Positions 20,634 through 33,258 are shown, numbered from the stretch's first letter. The stretch is DNA of 64,000 bases from Linnemannia schmuckeri (GCA_029449235.1 JANATG010000002.1:1736001-1800000), one strand, 5' to 3'. Program-made: numbers and translations. Notes: generated from the sequence alone by a model not told the origin.

Positions 20634-22869
20634 ATGTCGGCAGAAGCGCGTTTGGCAAACACTTCCATTACTCAACTGGATCCCACTCTTACAAAAGATA
20701 TCCTCTATTCTCGACTAGTGGAGATTCTCGACAAAAGTCAGATGTAAAGAACGAACAACGAAACGAAGCGCGTACTCATCAGTTTTTGACTCGCTTGGTT
20801 GCGTTATGGTCGCTTGAGCTTCTTAGTGCAAGGGACGCTACATGATGTCGAGCTCGAACAACTGACCACTCGACTTCTTACTCGATGCGCGATGAACGAC
20901 ATTTAAATAGAGATGAGATTGGTCTGTTACCATTCCTTCCGGTGCCTGAGCAATGTCAAGGAGAAGCAGGAGAAGGAGACTTTGTCCAGTATCCGTTTGT
21001 TGTTCAGGAACGCGGGACTAAACTGGGGATCCCCATCTTTTGCTGGGTCCCTGTTCTAGATGCCGCCTATGGCGTGTTTAAGGAAGCGGTTAGGTGTTCT
21101 TCAACAGTAGCGAGTGGATTGTCAGTCGACTGGTGGCAAGATCCAGGTACTGCCTCTACCCCTCTTGTTCGTTTGTCTCGACCACACGCAGGAGGGATAC
21201 GCATTCGTGGTCCTTGCTCGTTCTTTAGACTCTACAAAAAGAGATGAGTTGACAAGGTTCTCTGCCTTTCCTTTTTCCATGAATCTTTTTTGTGGATAGA
21301 AAGACGCAAGAAGGTGATGAAGTCGAGTGCATGTTTGATGATTTTTTGTCCAGACTCGTTCATGGCAGTCAATGCCAGGTAACGATGACATACCTTTTTC
21401 AATGATTTTGCGGAAGGAGTGCGTATGTGGTTTGGTTTGGCTATGTATGGGTCATTGTGTTCATTTTTGGTTGTTTACCGTGATTTATATAGAAAACGAC
21501 TTGTTCAGGAAGGGTGCTTGTCTGCAGAGGACGAGATTCGGTTCCTTGATATGGTGATTACTTTTCCAAGGAATTGCAAGAGTTCTGGTGCCTGGCATCA
21601 CAGGTAAAAAAACCCCTTGAAGCCGCCTTCCTTTTCGCTTGTGGATGTGGTTCGTCTCATCATGCACCAATAATTGACCTTGAAATTAATGTATTATTTG
21701 ATAGGAAGTGGCTGCTTTGCTTCTTGTACAAAGACCACAATGCGGTGCCACTGGATCCACTGGTAGTAGAGGAGCAACTCAAGATCTGTCAGGAGGCTGC
21801 GGAGCGGTATCCGAAATGCTACTACGCCTGGACGATGCGACATTGGTTAGTGGAGCATCTTGGAGTCCACTGGTGGAAAGCTAGTCTTGCGCGCCGTGGA
21901 ACTCCTGTTGCACCTGCTGCTGATGGTGGCGGTGGTGTTGGTGATACTGAACAGCAGGATGACGACTATTATTTGACGCCGATGGAGAAGGAGTTTGAGC
22001 GGATGAAGAATCACATGCAGAGGAACGTGTCAGACCATTCGGGACAGCAGCATCTTCAGCAGTGTATGGTTCAGTTGAGTGGGCAGTGGATTGTTCAGAG
22101 GAAGGTTCTGGAATCGATGTCAAATGCTGAGGTTGCCTTGCAGTGGACAAGAAAGGAGTTGGCGTCTAGGCGACAAAGGAGGAGGATTGCAGGGACAAGT
22201 AATAGACGGATGAAGCAGCAGGTGAGAAAAAGAAATCAGGAAGAGGAAAAGAAGGAGATGCAAGGACGAGCCCGGACTGGATTTCGACAGAGTGCGATCA
22301 GGAGTCAGGTTCGGGACCTATCTTTGTTCTCCATGGTCTCTCCTACTGCTGCTGCTACTGATGGTAGCGATGGGAGCAATGAAAAGCAAGGAGGAAAAGA
22401 ACAATCGTCACTGGCATTGGCGCGAGCGAGTTTCCCGTGGGTAGTCCGGCTGTGGGTGTCTGAGCTGGAGAGGACGCGGGATATGGTTCGGACTTACCCA
22501 GGACACGAGTCGTTATGGTACCATCTTCGGTTTATGTACTATGGAGTCTGTTGGTTAGATTCTGAATCTGAGCTGTTGCCTGGCTCTGGTGATGTTGTTG
22601 GCGATAGTAGTGACTATATAGGGGATGGAGGAGAAAATGTAGATGTGGAGGAAGAGCAAGGAGGGGATGTTGAGGAGGAAGGAGACGAGTGGTTTGTGAC
22701 ATTGGCCAGTGAGCGAGCGTTTGTGGAGGGTCTGTTGACAGAAATAGGAGTAGGGGAGGAAGAGGCGGAGGAGGTACCGGCGGAGAGCGGTCTGGATAAG
22801 TTACAGAGGTTGGCGGACAAGTATCTTGCTTGGGTCAAGCATCTTGACCTTGATCATCAACTGCCGTGA
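20634..22869 (+). CDS. PTAR1-like protein (protein prenyltransferase alpha-subunit repeats)
   Basis: Modelled exons: 20634-20743, 20911-21146, 21300-21378, 21493-21603, 21705-22869 (566 residues, phases consistent). The donor at 21147 (GTACTG) is the least certain; GTTAGG at 21092 is an alternative but does not keep phase with the 21300 acceptor. Family signs: QIDEIGLLP near residue 37; a FCPDSFMAVNARKR helical hairpin; TFPRNCKSSGAWHHRKW; ERYPKCYYAWTMRHWL; VSDHSGQQ; and a C-terminal TYPGHESLWYHLRF. These are tetratricopeptide-like PPTA repeats as in human PTAR1, the alpha-like subunit of a third geranylgeranyltransferase. Low-complexity acidic and basic insertions separate the repeats. The role is inferred from the family. 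Exon 1 ends AT|GTAA, so intron 1 retention gives an immediate stop. Confidence 0.85.
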
Positions 22870-23077
22870 TGTCATTGATATCGACCTAGTATTTTTTCCG
22901 ATTGGCCCTGGTTGGCCGAGTTGGGTCAAGTAAATCAAGGAAGAGTGGTATGATATATTTTATATATGTGATTTGGAGGCAAAGAATGCAAAATATGCGA
23001 ACTGGAGGATATGCCAATTCAAGCGGAGATGGTTGGCCCACTCAGAGTAGCAACAGCATAAAAAGGACACACAAACA

Positions 23078-23080
<3 letters not shown>

Positions 23081-23109
<29 letters not shown>
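23081..23109. repeat. poly-T tract of 29 bases
   Basis: Uninterrupted T29 on +, upstream of the transporter leader. Confidence 0.9.
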
Positions 23110-23337
23110 CATCAAACACAACAACAACACTCACTCATCGTCACTCTCATTCTGATCATCACTTCGATCTAACAAGCACTCTCATTCACTCACTCTAAGC
23201 GCACTCTCTCTTTGCTTACTCACCTCTCGCTCACTCCGCGCAAAAGCAACAAGAACACTTTTTCGACAAAGCTAAAACTACTCTTTGTCCACACATCTTG
23301 CTCCTCCACCAACTCTCCACCATTATTTTCTAACAGG

Positions 23338-23978
23338 GTACGTTTTTGACCATTACGGTACTCACTGTATACAACTAGTCCGACTGACACACATAAAAAT
23401 GTGCCCTGGTGGACACAGACGAGCCATTTTTGGGAGATGCTTCTTTGTGTCTGTGTCCTTGTCTTGTCGTGTGCCTCTCAACCACCAGAGACATCCAGAC
23501 ATCACTCAGCATGGACATGCACTTGCCACCAATTGGGAAAAAAGAAAGGCAAAGCGGGATGGATCTGATGACCAAACATAAGATGTCGGTCGAGGAATGG
23601 AGTTGGAGCACATAAAAAAGTCATTGGATTGATGGTGCTTATTGTTAACCACTGTACCAGTTGATACCAGGATTTTTGCCTGCTTGTTCAACATCAACAA
23701 CCCCACTGGAGAAATGGAATGAGAAAAATGAAAGGACCTCTTATCGCTTGCCTCCCCCCTTGAATGAGGGTCAGTAAAATATCTAATATTATTTTTTCCC
23801 CCTTCTCTACTCCACCCCTGCATGATCATCAACATCTATTATGAGTAGAAGCCGAGTCCATGCATCCATATCTAGACCGACAGGATATACGACCGAAAGC
23901 GACAGCAAAGTACAAGAAACATTAGTGGTTAGGCGCTCGATACAACATATATATCTTGCGCTTTTTTTTCTACAACAG
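23338..23978 (+). other. possible 5' UTR intron of the transporter gene
   Basis: GTACGT donor after a leader-like exon and a strong pyrimidine-tract acceptor. No transcript evidence is available. Confidence 0.35.
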
Positions 23979-24150
23979 AAAAAAAACAATAGACAAAACA
24001 ACAACACACTGAGCCTACCTACATCTCCACCAAGGAGAACATCATTATTCATAAACCAAATCAAACACCAGCCTGCCCCACAACAACACTACCAACCAAC
24101 CAACCAGCCACATTACAACCATAGCATCACCAACAACAAAAAAAAACACA

Positions 24151-26681
24151 ATGCCACCACCAGCATCCAACAAGGTTCAGTGGATTTCATCTGGCTTTAC
24201 TGCGTCCGTCTGCTCCGACACCATGTCGTCCACCACCGCCAACATCGGAGCACGTCGATCAGAGTCGAGTCTCCATTCTGAACAAGGAATTCTTGTCAAT
24301 GGGTTCTTTGGGAGAATCCCTTTTCTCACTGACCCACATTGTCGTCGCCTGTCGTTTTCGAGTCCGTCATCATTGCACCGTCAGGAGCAGGATCATGATG
24401 TCGCCGTCACGATCGGTCGTCATGAACCCAGCGAGAGAAGAGAAACCGAGAACAAGTCTGTCGCTACTGCTACCACAGTTGCCAAGGATATTTCGTTTTG
24501 GGGAGGTCTCTGTCTGCTGATCTGTAACACGACCGGACCAGGCGTCGTTACGCTACCCTTGGTGGCACAGAGTGCCGGTTGGATCCCGACCGTCATTGGG
24601 TTTGTGCTCGTCGGTGTCCTCAGCTACCTAAGCAGTATGTTTGTCTGCGAGGCCATGACTGAGGTTCCAGGCAACGAACGCTACCAGGCAAATGTAAGGG
24701 TTTTTACGTGTTGCTTTCCTGGGTAACTTTATTTTTGATGCTAGGGTCGTTTGAAATGCAGCACAACGTTTCTAATCAGCGAAGGGTGTCAATCATTATT
24801 TTTTGGATGCATTATCGATAGGTCGAGTTCTCTAACTTGGTTTTGTGCTTTTTTGGACGGCGATACCAGGTGCTGGTCCAGATCATCTGCTTTCTCGCGC
24901 TGCAGACGACCATCATTGCGTCGATTGCCATCTGTGCCCAGCTCTTTGACAATCTTCTAATCCAGATCGCCCGTCGGACCTGTGGCATTCAGGTGTATCC
25001 GAGCGCGGCCTTTATCTGTGTCAGCGAGCAGCTCCCCTCTGCCAGCCCCTTTTCCGGAACGTTGGTCATGAGCACAGGAGCGCTGTTGGCGATGATACTG
25101 ATCGTGCCCCTCTGTTTGCTGAACCTGAGCGAGAACATTTGGCTCCAGGTTGGGTCTTGCATCTTAATCCTGCTGATCTTTGTCCAGTGGATCGTCACCT
25201 TTTTCCAGCACGGTCTTGATAGTTCGCGCGTCCCTGCGGTGGGGACCGACATATCACAGACGTTCGGGTCGATTCTGTTCAACTATGCGTTCATCACTGC
25301 GGTCCCATCCTGGGCGAACGCCAAGCAAAGCCATGTCTCTCCCCACAAGACTGTCGGGTCCAACCTCTCGCTAATGACGACCCTGTTTGTACTGGTGTCG
25401 GTGCTTGGTGGTATGGCGTTTGCGATCCCGGAAAATTCGACCATGATTCAGGCGATCAGCTCATCTCCGGATGTCACGACCTTATCGCAGATTGCGGGTT
25501 ACGCTTTTCCAATTGCGGCACTGGTGACTTCGATCCCGATCAACATGATCGTCCTGCGGTACAATCTGATCCAGTCCAAGACGTGTCGCAAAGCGTGGGC
25601 GAACGTGATGGCGGGTGGGTTGCCCTGGTTGGTGGCGATCCCCTGTATGACTGGATCTGGACTGACTAATGCGGTTGGGTGGAGTTCGCTGTTTTTAGTC
25701 TCGTCGGCGAACTTTGTTATCCCCTTTGTGCTTTACATTTACTCGCAAAAGTACAGGGCGAGATTGATGGCCATGACGCCTGCGGACCGGGCTATTCAGG
25801 AACGGTTGGACAAAGAGTTGTGTGGTACCTTGACGGCGGAGGAGGCCGCAGAGGTTGCGAAGCTTTCTTTAGAATGTGAGGTTGGGCGTTCTGAGCAGTC
25901 GTCTGAGATTACACAGAGCGACGACAATGACGACGACAAGTTCGTTGATGAAGGCGGTGTGAACATGGATCTGGATATGGACAGGGAAAAGCACGAAGGG
26001 GGTCACAGTGCCGTTGTTGTCGCTGTTGATTCTTTGGAGTGCGATTCACATGATGCAAAGCACCTGCAGTCGCCAGATGGTCAAGGCGGATCTCGGGACA
26101 TTTGGAACGAGAAGTTTGCCAGTAAGGATCTCGATGCCAGTGGTGGCATCTTTAGCGAGAGTTTCTCCGATTCGGCTCGATCTGGTAGCGTGGATTCTGA
26201 GACTGGACTTCAGGATTCATCCTCGTGCAAGGAAGTAGCTGTCAAAGCGACCCAGACTGCGACTGCGACGGCTGGAATGGAGCGTGAAGTCAAGCCATCT
26301 GAGCTTCGAGACCGCATGCTCTACCACTCAGAGGAGGCTATAATCAGCAAGACCAAGGACGAGTCAGGAGTGATGCGCGCGATTCCCCTGTCGAGCCCTG
26401 TTTCGGGATTAGCGGCTGCCTATTGCGCTTTGTCTCTGTTGTTGATTGGCATCAGTGCCACCATCATGTAAGTTGTTATTTATCTTTTCTTTTCATGCGT
26501 GCTTGCATGGCTTGCCTTTTATGATTGTTTCGGGAAACGGGAAACGGGAAATAGGAAAACAGGAAAGGGTGAGAGCATGAAGAGATAAAACAGTTGACTA
26601 ATGAAAACTGCTTTTTCCGCCCGTCTTTTTTGTTGCATTGATACATATTTTTATAGCATTAAGATTGTTCAGCTGGCATAA
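24151..26681 (+). CDS. amino acid/auxin permease (AAAP) family transporter
   Basis: Exons 24151-24693, 24822-26467 and 26657-26681 give 737 residues. The ~110-residue N-terminus is hydrophilic. Then come about ten hydrophobic helices, starting FWGGLCLLICNTTGPGVVTLP (the glycine-rich first helix typical of AAAP proteins) and including the SWANAKQSHVSPHKTVGSNL loop. After the helix ending VLYIYSQKYRARL there is a ~240-residue acidic, Ser-rich hydrophilic segment. A final helix, SGLAAAYCALSLLLIGISA, follows. It probably moves amino acids across the plasma or vacuolar membrane; the substrate is unknown. The last exon is chosen because GTAAGT overlaps the in-frame ATG TAA at 26466-26471, and a TTTTTATAG acceptor at 26656 gives the ending IIKIVQLA. 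If unspliced, the protein ends IM at 26471. The start ATG follows an A-rich leader. Confidence 0.85.
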
Positions 26682-27129
26682 GCAGCCCGCATGCGACTTG
26701 TAGATGAGGGATCACAAGGGAGAGGAAGAGGAAGAGGCGGAATACGCGGATCGACGGGAAGATTATCGTTTTGGGAGGTGGAGCGACGTCTGATTCGATG
26801 CACATAAGGATTTTCGATACGAAAGGAGTTTATTCTGACAATGGGACAAATGGCCGGATGGATTTAGGCGACTTGACGAAGGCTTGGGCATGTTGATTCG
26901 TGTGGATCATAGACATGTTTGACCCACGTTTGACGTACTTGTCCATGCCGAGAGGATTCAAGGATATTTATTATTGCGCAAGGATTAAAAAAATCGAATC
27001 CTTTGGTTCAAATTGATGCATTAATTTGATGGACGGAGACGACACGGTATTAGGTTATTATTTGTAGGGAATCTGATAGAGTCTCAGGTACAAGCGTAAG
27101 TGATGTGTGAGTGTTTGAGTATTGGCGGT
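26682..27129. other. 3' flanks of convergent genes; no gene
   Basis: 3' end of the transporter gene and 3' flank of the minus-strand gene ending at 27130. No feature beyond AT-rich runs. Confidence 0.5.
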
Positions 27130-28440
27130 CTAAATTAGCACTTGTAAATGAGAGGAAGAGGTGTTGTTGTCAGGAGTATTATGTGATGGATGCGAATACG
27201 ATGGGAAGTGCCCTATTCTGCCTGCGATAGTGGTAGTGGTAGTAGTAATGACCTCTTGCATTGGGAGGGCATGCATGTGCGTGTCTTCCTCAATGCCTCT
27301 GGTGATCTCTTGTAGTTGTGAGTGAGACCATTCCTGAAGGGTGGATGCTCCTGAGGGTGCTGACGAGGATTCGAATGATGTCCGGCGTAAGGATGTTGCA
27401 CGAGAGTACCCCTCGTCATCCTCTTCTTCGTCGTCGTATTGTTCGTAGTCGATTTCTTCAACGCGGTCTAACGTTTTATCATTGATATATTGTTGTTGAT
27501 CATGGTGAGGGTGATGTCCGTTGGAGTGTTGGTGGTTTCATACCACAGTTCACTCGAGACGATCGACGCTGAGCGTCTCGTGTCGTTTCTTCCACTTCCT
27601 CCTACACAATTTCCGACTGCAGACCCGAGATCGTCACCCGCACGTCCGCGTCCGTGTCCTCGCCTGCTTCGTCGTCGTGAGCGTGACCGGAACTCGCCCA
27701 TCGAGCAGGCGAGGAGGAGTTCTAGAAGCATCAAAAAGAGCCAGATGAATGCTAGGATGGATCGCGAGTGGAGGGATTTGCATTGTTGGATGTTTGTTGA
27801 TCTGTAGTAGTTCCCGCTCCCGTTGTTGCCATTGCCACTGCTATTCTTCCATCCGCCGTTTGTGGCGGCACCATTTCGTTGTTGTCGTCGCTGTTCCCGA
27901 ACCTGCCAGCGGACCATCCACCACCACCACCACCACGGGTTCAACAGCCCCTACAGCGACCAGCAACACTCCAAAAAACCACCTAGCATCCACATGCCAC
28001 CTTCACCACCGATCAAGGAATCGCAAATGCGACGACTCCCATAACAAGATGGCCATCATCAAGACGGCGGTGATGCCGGGAGCTAGTACCAGAGGGATGG
28101 ATGCTTCGTCCTTGAGGGAGGGGTGGTAGAAGCGGAGGGGGAAGTCCCGGTGACGAGTATGGATGAAAGACATTGTGACGGTATCAAGGGTTAGGGTTGT
28201 GCGGGACAGGAGGAGGACTAGTGTACGTAGGAGTGTTTGGGAGAGGTTTTGGAATTTTGGGGATAAGTTGGTGCAGAGGAAGCAGCAGCAGAAGAGACGC
28301 GAGAGATGGAACCGGTGGGGTGAGGTGTAGGAAGAAGGTATGGTGGAGGTGGAGGGTAGCCGGCGTGGAATTGAGGGTATTGGTTGTGGAATCGCTTGGG
28401 ATGGTTGTAGAAGTGAAAGGGGTTGCTGTATCGAGGCCAT
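27130..28440 (-). CDS. probable multi-exon membrane protein, structure unresolved
   Basis: Three coding-like blocks on the minus strand lie in different frames. Block 1 (28440 down to ~28005): ATG in an AACATGGCC context, ending DEASIPLVLAPGITAVLMMAI, a likely membrane helix, with C-rich third codon positions. Block 2 (~27830 to ~27540): GNYYRSTNIQQCKSLH followed by the helix SILAFIWLFLMLLELLLACS and an Arg-rich stretch. Block 3 (~27462 to 27130): an acidic, Ser/Thr-rich tail starting RVEEIDYEQYDDEEEDDE and ending SSHLQVLI, stop at 27130-27132. A CGTTAG acceptor at ~27469 can open block 3. The donor and acceptor between blocks 1 and 2 could not be fixed. No family is recognised. The gene may instead start at the internal ATG near 28174, and 28218-28440 is also open in a Tyr/Pro-rich frame. 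Confidence 0.4.
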
Positions 28441-29110
28441 GTTCTGTTTTCTTGATTAGCTGATGGACATATGTGGAGGGTTAGGTGAGGGTAGAATAGA
28501 GAAAGGAAAAAAAAAAAGGTGTGTTGGACGAAGTAGAGAACGAGGTGGTGAAGTGATGAACGAAAGGACGGTAAATGAGGTGGCGGTACTGGAGTATGAG
28601 ATATGCGTGAAAGGAAAAAAAAAAAGCTAACAAGGGTGATGGAGGCATGCAGAGGTATGCGTCTGAAGGTACATGGGGGGTTGGGTGCTTGCGACGACGA
28701 GACAAAAAAGCGAGAGAAAAAAAGGTATGCAGAAGGAGGAAGCAAGAAGAAAGTCGAAAGATGAAAATATTAGAGTTGGAGAAGAAAGCAGAAGTGGGAA
28801 GCAAGAGGACAAGAAGGGAAGAGGAAGAAAGAAAAGATAAAGGTAACACAATGAAAATGTCTGGTCCGTTCATCTCGTTTTCTTTTATGTTAACACCAAC
28901 AACACCAACGGAACAGAATCGCTGGACGTTGTTTTTTTTAAAAAAAAGTCGAGATGGCCCATTTTCTGGTCAAAACGTCCAGCGTATGTCATCTTTTTTC
29001 CACCTTCCATTATTTTGCACTCTCACACTCACCCAATTCGTCATCCATATCATGGACTGAGAGATAGGGCGAGAACCTCTCTGTCCCTCCGCGGTTATTT
29101 ATTTTCACTC

Positions 29111-29141
<31 letters not shown>

Positions 29142-30694
29142 TTTTCTGTGCAACCTTATGATTCATCTGATGGATCTAAACACATACAGGCACACCAGAG
29201 AGAGTTGAGGAGTGAAATGAACACACCAGAACGATAAGGTTAGATAGAGGGGAGACGAGGGCGTGCGTGTTGTGGGCTCCACCCATCCATCCTTGTGTTC
29301 TTCTTTGCTCATTCACTCATGCACTCGCACCCCTGGCGTGGTATGTAAAGGAGCTCTCGAAGGACACCAGGTGGATACATGCATGTATGTATGCACGCAT
29401 GCATGCGTTCGTTTCTTCTCAGGAGAGCTTTTTGACAGAACCTCATGTGAGAAAATATGCAAGTGAACAATTTCCCACCCTCTACCTGCGTCCTAACAAC
29501 ACCACCCATAGCCAAAAGAAAAAACAAAAAATAAGCGAGAGCAGGAGGGAGAGAAGCAAGGGAGGAGTTCGACGAAAAGGGTTTCATCTGTCTTGCATAC
29601 AAAGTAGCAAAACTCTGGCGTTTCGTAAGGGAAAAGGAGAGTAAGACAGCAATTTGTGGGGCGGAAACACGATCGACTCCTTATTTTTTATCTTGTTTCT
29701 ACTCCTTTGTTGGATAGGCGCTCATTATTGTTGGTTCTGTGAAGAGATGGGAAGACAATCGCGACAGTGGTGTGGCGTTTGGCGTGCGGGTGTGAATTTG
29801 TGTTCTGACAATTTGCCAAGACGATTCTGAAAGATACATCCCTCTCTCTCTCCCCGCATTTTTGACCTCTTTCTCAGCCCACCCTCTCCAAATCCCCTCT
29901 TCCTTCTTCATTTTTTTTACTATGTTTGTTAGTCATCAAAAAGCAGTGCTGTTTCGTTCCAATGATCCAAGTCTCTTTTTGTGGATGCAGGTTTGCGATT
30001 AAGGTTTAGCACAAAAAAGGGGAAGCGATGGATGGGATGGGTGGTGATGTTGTGATGAGTGAAATGTGTTTGGCTTCAGGCTCGACCAAACAATTTTATT
30101 TCATTTGGCTTCGCTGAGGGATATTTTTTGTTTATGTTCTCTCTGACACCTCCTCCCATGCGCAGTGGATGCCATATCTTTTTTATTTTTTTTGTGTGGT
30201 TATTTGTGGCGTCAACCATACGCGCGCACGAAAATGGGCACTGTGGAGTGGGCGTGGTGTTGTTACTGCTATTGGAGACGATGACTTGGGATCAACGCAC
30301 GACAGGCGACAGTTACCGCAATTATTAGGGCGAGGACCGTTTTTATTTTCGCGTTTTAACAGCAACCAATGAAAATAATGATCGTGATCTTTGCAACTGT
30401 CAATCGCCTTCTCTCCTTTGCCTAATATCACTATTAAGTACATATACAGCATATCATCATCAATCCATGTTACTTTACAAGGTTATTGCAACGAGTACTG
30501 TGTGAGAGTATGAGAACAGAAAAAGGCAAGAACTTTTTAATAAAGGAAATACATGAATGAAAAAAAATGAAAGAAAATGAAGGGTATATATATGCTATGT
30601 CTGATTTTTGTGTGAATGTCAAAATTGGAGTGTGTGTACTAATCGAAGTGCATTGCAGTGGTGATCTTGTTGTTTGTTAATTGAATGTATACAT
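28441..30694. other. 2.25-kb gap, no gene seen
   Basis: 28441-28860 is purine-rich on +, as expected for the leader of a minus-strand gene starting at 28440. T25 lies at 29111-29135. A purine/pyrimidine-alternating stretch rich in ATGCATG and GTATG lies at 29377-29410. The rest holds only short low-complexity frames. 30480-30694 is the 3' flank of the zinc-finger gene. Confidence 0.5.
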
Positions 30695-33258
30695 TTACTT
30701 CTTGCGTTGACCGAGGGTATGCTGGAAGGGTCGGCGACGCTTCTTGAGAGATCCGTCAGACTCGTACTCCATTTCGTCATCATATTCTTCTCCCACCATC
30801 ATCAACTCCTCATCCATCTCAAGCAACGAACCAGAGGCAGCGGCAGCGGTCATGCCGTCAGCAACAGCAGCCTCGCGGAGGCGGGCCATGATATCATCCG
30901 GAAACCCACCATAATCATGCTGCTGCTGCTGGTACTGATGGTGCTGCTGTTGATGATTGGCGCCCATGGCAACAGCCGTCGAGACCACAGGCTCAGCAGC
31001 AACAGCTGCCGCAGAGGCAGTCGCAATGGTATTGTTGGCCTCAGTCATAGCCTTGGCACGATCAATCTCCTGTCTCAACGCAGCCGAGATCTTCTTGCCC
31101 ATGCGGTTCATTACCTCGTCCAGAGGCTTAGCCTTGTATGATGAGACCTCGTAATGGACCTCGGAACCGTTCAACATCTTGATCTGACCGATTGTTCCCA
31201 CTGCGCGACAGACAGAGTCCATGGGCGAGAGGTTGATGTGGCGTGTCACGGCGTCGCGGCGGGAAAGGTTCGACTTGCAGCCAACGCAGTTCCAGAGCAG
31301 CTTGTCGTGGATTGATTCGATGTGGCGGACTAAGACTGCGGGGCCGGCGAAGCAGAGGTTGCAGGTTGGGCACTGGTGGGTTGGAGACGAGACCGATGTG
31401 GTTGTTGCTGTAGTTGAGTTGTTGCTGGAGGAGGGGACGGGTGTGGAGGGAAGAGTCGACTCACGCAAGTTCGACATGCGGCGCTGGGAGGCGTTTGAGG
31501 ACGTGGACGAGGTCGAAGATTTGCGGGAGCGAATGATCAGACTGGAGGCTGCATCCGAATCGCGACGGCGGTGACGGCGGTCAAAGTGAGAAGGGGCGTC
31601 ATAAGGAGTGCCATGGTGATGATGGTGATGATGATGCTGGTTGTGGTGGGAAGGGGAGGTGGCTCGAGAAGAATCGCCGCTGCTGCCGAGTTCAAAGCTA
31701 GAGTAGGACAGAGTGGGCGACATGGACGAGGCAAAGGAAGGGGTCGAGGAACCAGAGTTGAAGCAGGACTCGACAGGCGACGAAGTGGTGGCGGCCATGC
31801 CCCAAGACGCGTGGTGCTGGTACTGAGGCTGACTCTGGAACTGGACCGACATGGCAGCCTGCTGAGCTGGCGAGGTGATGCAAGGCTGCTGTTGTTGTGA
31901 AACCAACGAGGCGGCGACAGAGAGATCCAAACCTTGGTGGTGGTGAGGACCCGAGATGTGAGGGTACATCGACGCAATACCAGATTCAAGCGAGGTCATG
32001 ATGTGGAGTTGTTGTTGCTGCTGCTGTTGTTGTTTAGGACGATGAATAGTCTGCCCACCTCCTCCTCCCTCGGACTCGTTGGTCCAAGCGACAGTTGCTG
32101 TTGTTGCTGTGGCGGCGGAAGTAGATGGTGTTGGTGCTGATTTAGCTGGGATCGAAATAAAGGGAGCCGAGGTCAATTGCAATTGAGCATTCGTTGTCGG
32201 ATTGGACGACGTGGCAATGTCAATGTTCCAGGAGGTATATTGTTGTTGTGGGCCTGTGCCTGGACCTTGTTGACTGCAAACAATGACGGCAGGGGTGATG
32301 GCAGTAGACGACGACGAGGAAGTGGAAGAATCAGAAGGCACCCCCTGAAAGTCGTTTGCAGGGAAGGCAAGATACTGCTGCTGCATGTTGTTGTTGTTGT
32401 TGTTGTGCTGTGGGTAACTGCCTTGCACTCGGGCTGTAGGTCTATGATCAATTTGTTGATTTTGACGATATTGTTGTTGATGTTGTTGGTGTGGCTGCAC
32501 TAAAAGGGAATTTTGGTTTGTAAGCATGTAATCCATTGCAGAAGAGGAAGTTGAAGAAGGAGAGGAGGATGATCCTGTCACTGTCGAAGCGAGTGCAGGG
32601 GTGGAAGAAGAAGCAGATGAAATTGGAGAGGAAGAACACGGAGAGGGAGGAGTAGACGGTGTAGAAGATGAGCTGTCGGAAGTGAGGAAGAAAGGTGCGT
32701 TACTGCTTTCGTTATAACTGTGGAGAGATGACGAGGTTGGTGCTGGTGTAGAAGAGGAGGAAAGAAGGTAGGCGTTGTCGAGGATGATGGAGCTTGTGCT
32801 GCTGGTGTTGCTGTTGCTATGGTGATGGTGATGTCCCCTTGGCCTTGGCTGCTGGTGCTGGTGTTGCTGCTGCTGTTGGTGGGACATGAATCCAGCGGAA
32901 AGATCACCGAGACCGTTGCTGCTATCGGTGCGTGGTGATGTGAGCAAAGAGGAAGAGGAAGAGGAGAGCGGTGTGCATGAAGAGGAAGGGGGTTTTCCTG
33001 AGGTTAGTGAAGCCGATCATTTCGTGCTGCCCAGCGAAAAATTGGAGCTGGTTGTTGTTAGTTATGGTTGGCTCGAACGTCTTTGCTGCTGCTGATGTTT
33101 ACGTACTGGTTAAGGTTGTAGTTTGAGTAAATAAACTCCGTGGGAAGCATATCGCTGTTGCAACCCGGTGCCGCCGCCATGGTCATGGCGCTATCGGCAA
33201 ACATGTTGTAGTTCATGGGATATCTGTTGAGGTCACTTGTTGTGTCGTTAAAGAACAT
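30695..33258 (-). CDS. zinc-finger transcription factor A (C2H2 + C2HC), Q/S-rich
   Basis: Two exons: 33107-33258 (starting MFFNDTTSDLNRYPMNYN) and 30695-32921, giving 792 residues. The donor is GTACGT; the acceptor is GATAG after a CT-rich tract (phase 2 joined to one base). The large exon has no good ATG near its 5' end, which supports the upstream exon. Most of the protein is Gln, Ser, His and Ala-rich. The finger pair lies at 568-622: C568-x2-C571-x12-H584-x4-H589, then C596-x2-C599-x12-H612-x9-C622 with SRRDAVTRHI in the second helix. The C-terminus has a possible helical region, a poly-Q patch and a basic KKRRRPFQHT motif after an acidic stretch. It is a probable nuclear regulator. It shares its finger plan with the genes at 44724, 48244 and 52201. 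The acceptor could shift by three bases. Confidence 0.78.

Larger units (their letters stand above)
22870..24150 (+). other. intergenic and leader of the transporter gene
   Basis: Contains T29 at 23081-23109, then a C/T/A-rich leader-like stretch to 23337, ending TAACAGG|GTACGT. TTTTTTTTCTACAACAG ending at 23978 would close a 641-base leader intron. From there to the ATG the + strand is A-rich. No gene seen. Confidence 0.45.

Noticed and set aside
28218..28745. Long minus-strand frame rich in Ser, Leu, Phe then Tyr/Pro
   Set aside because: The upstream two thirds are low-complexity leader translation. Only the last ~75 codons look coding-like, and these are discussed under the unresolved gene at 27130-28440.
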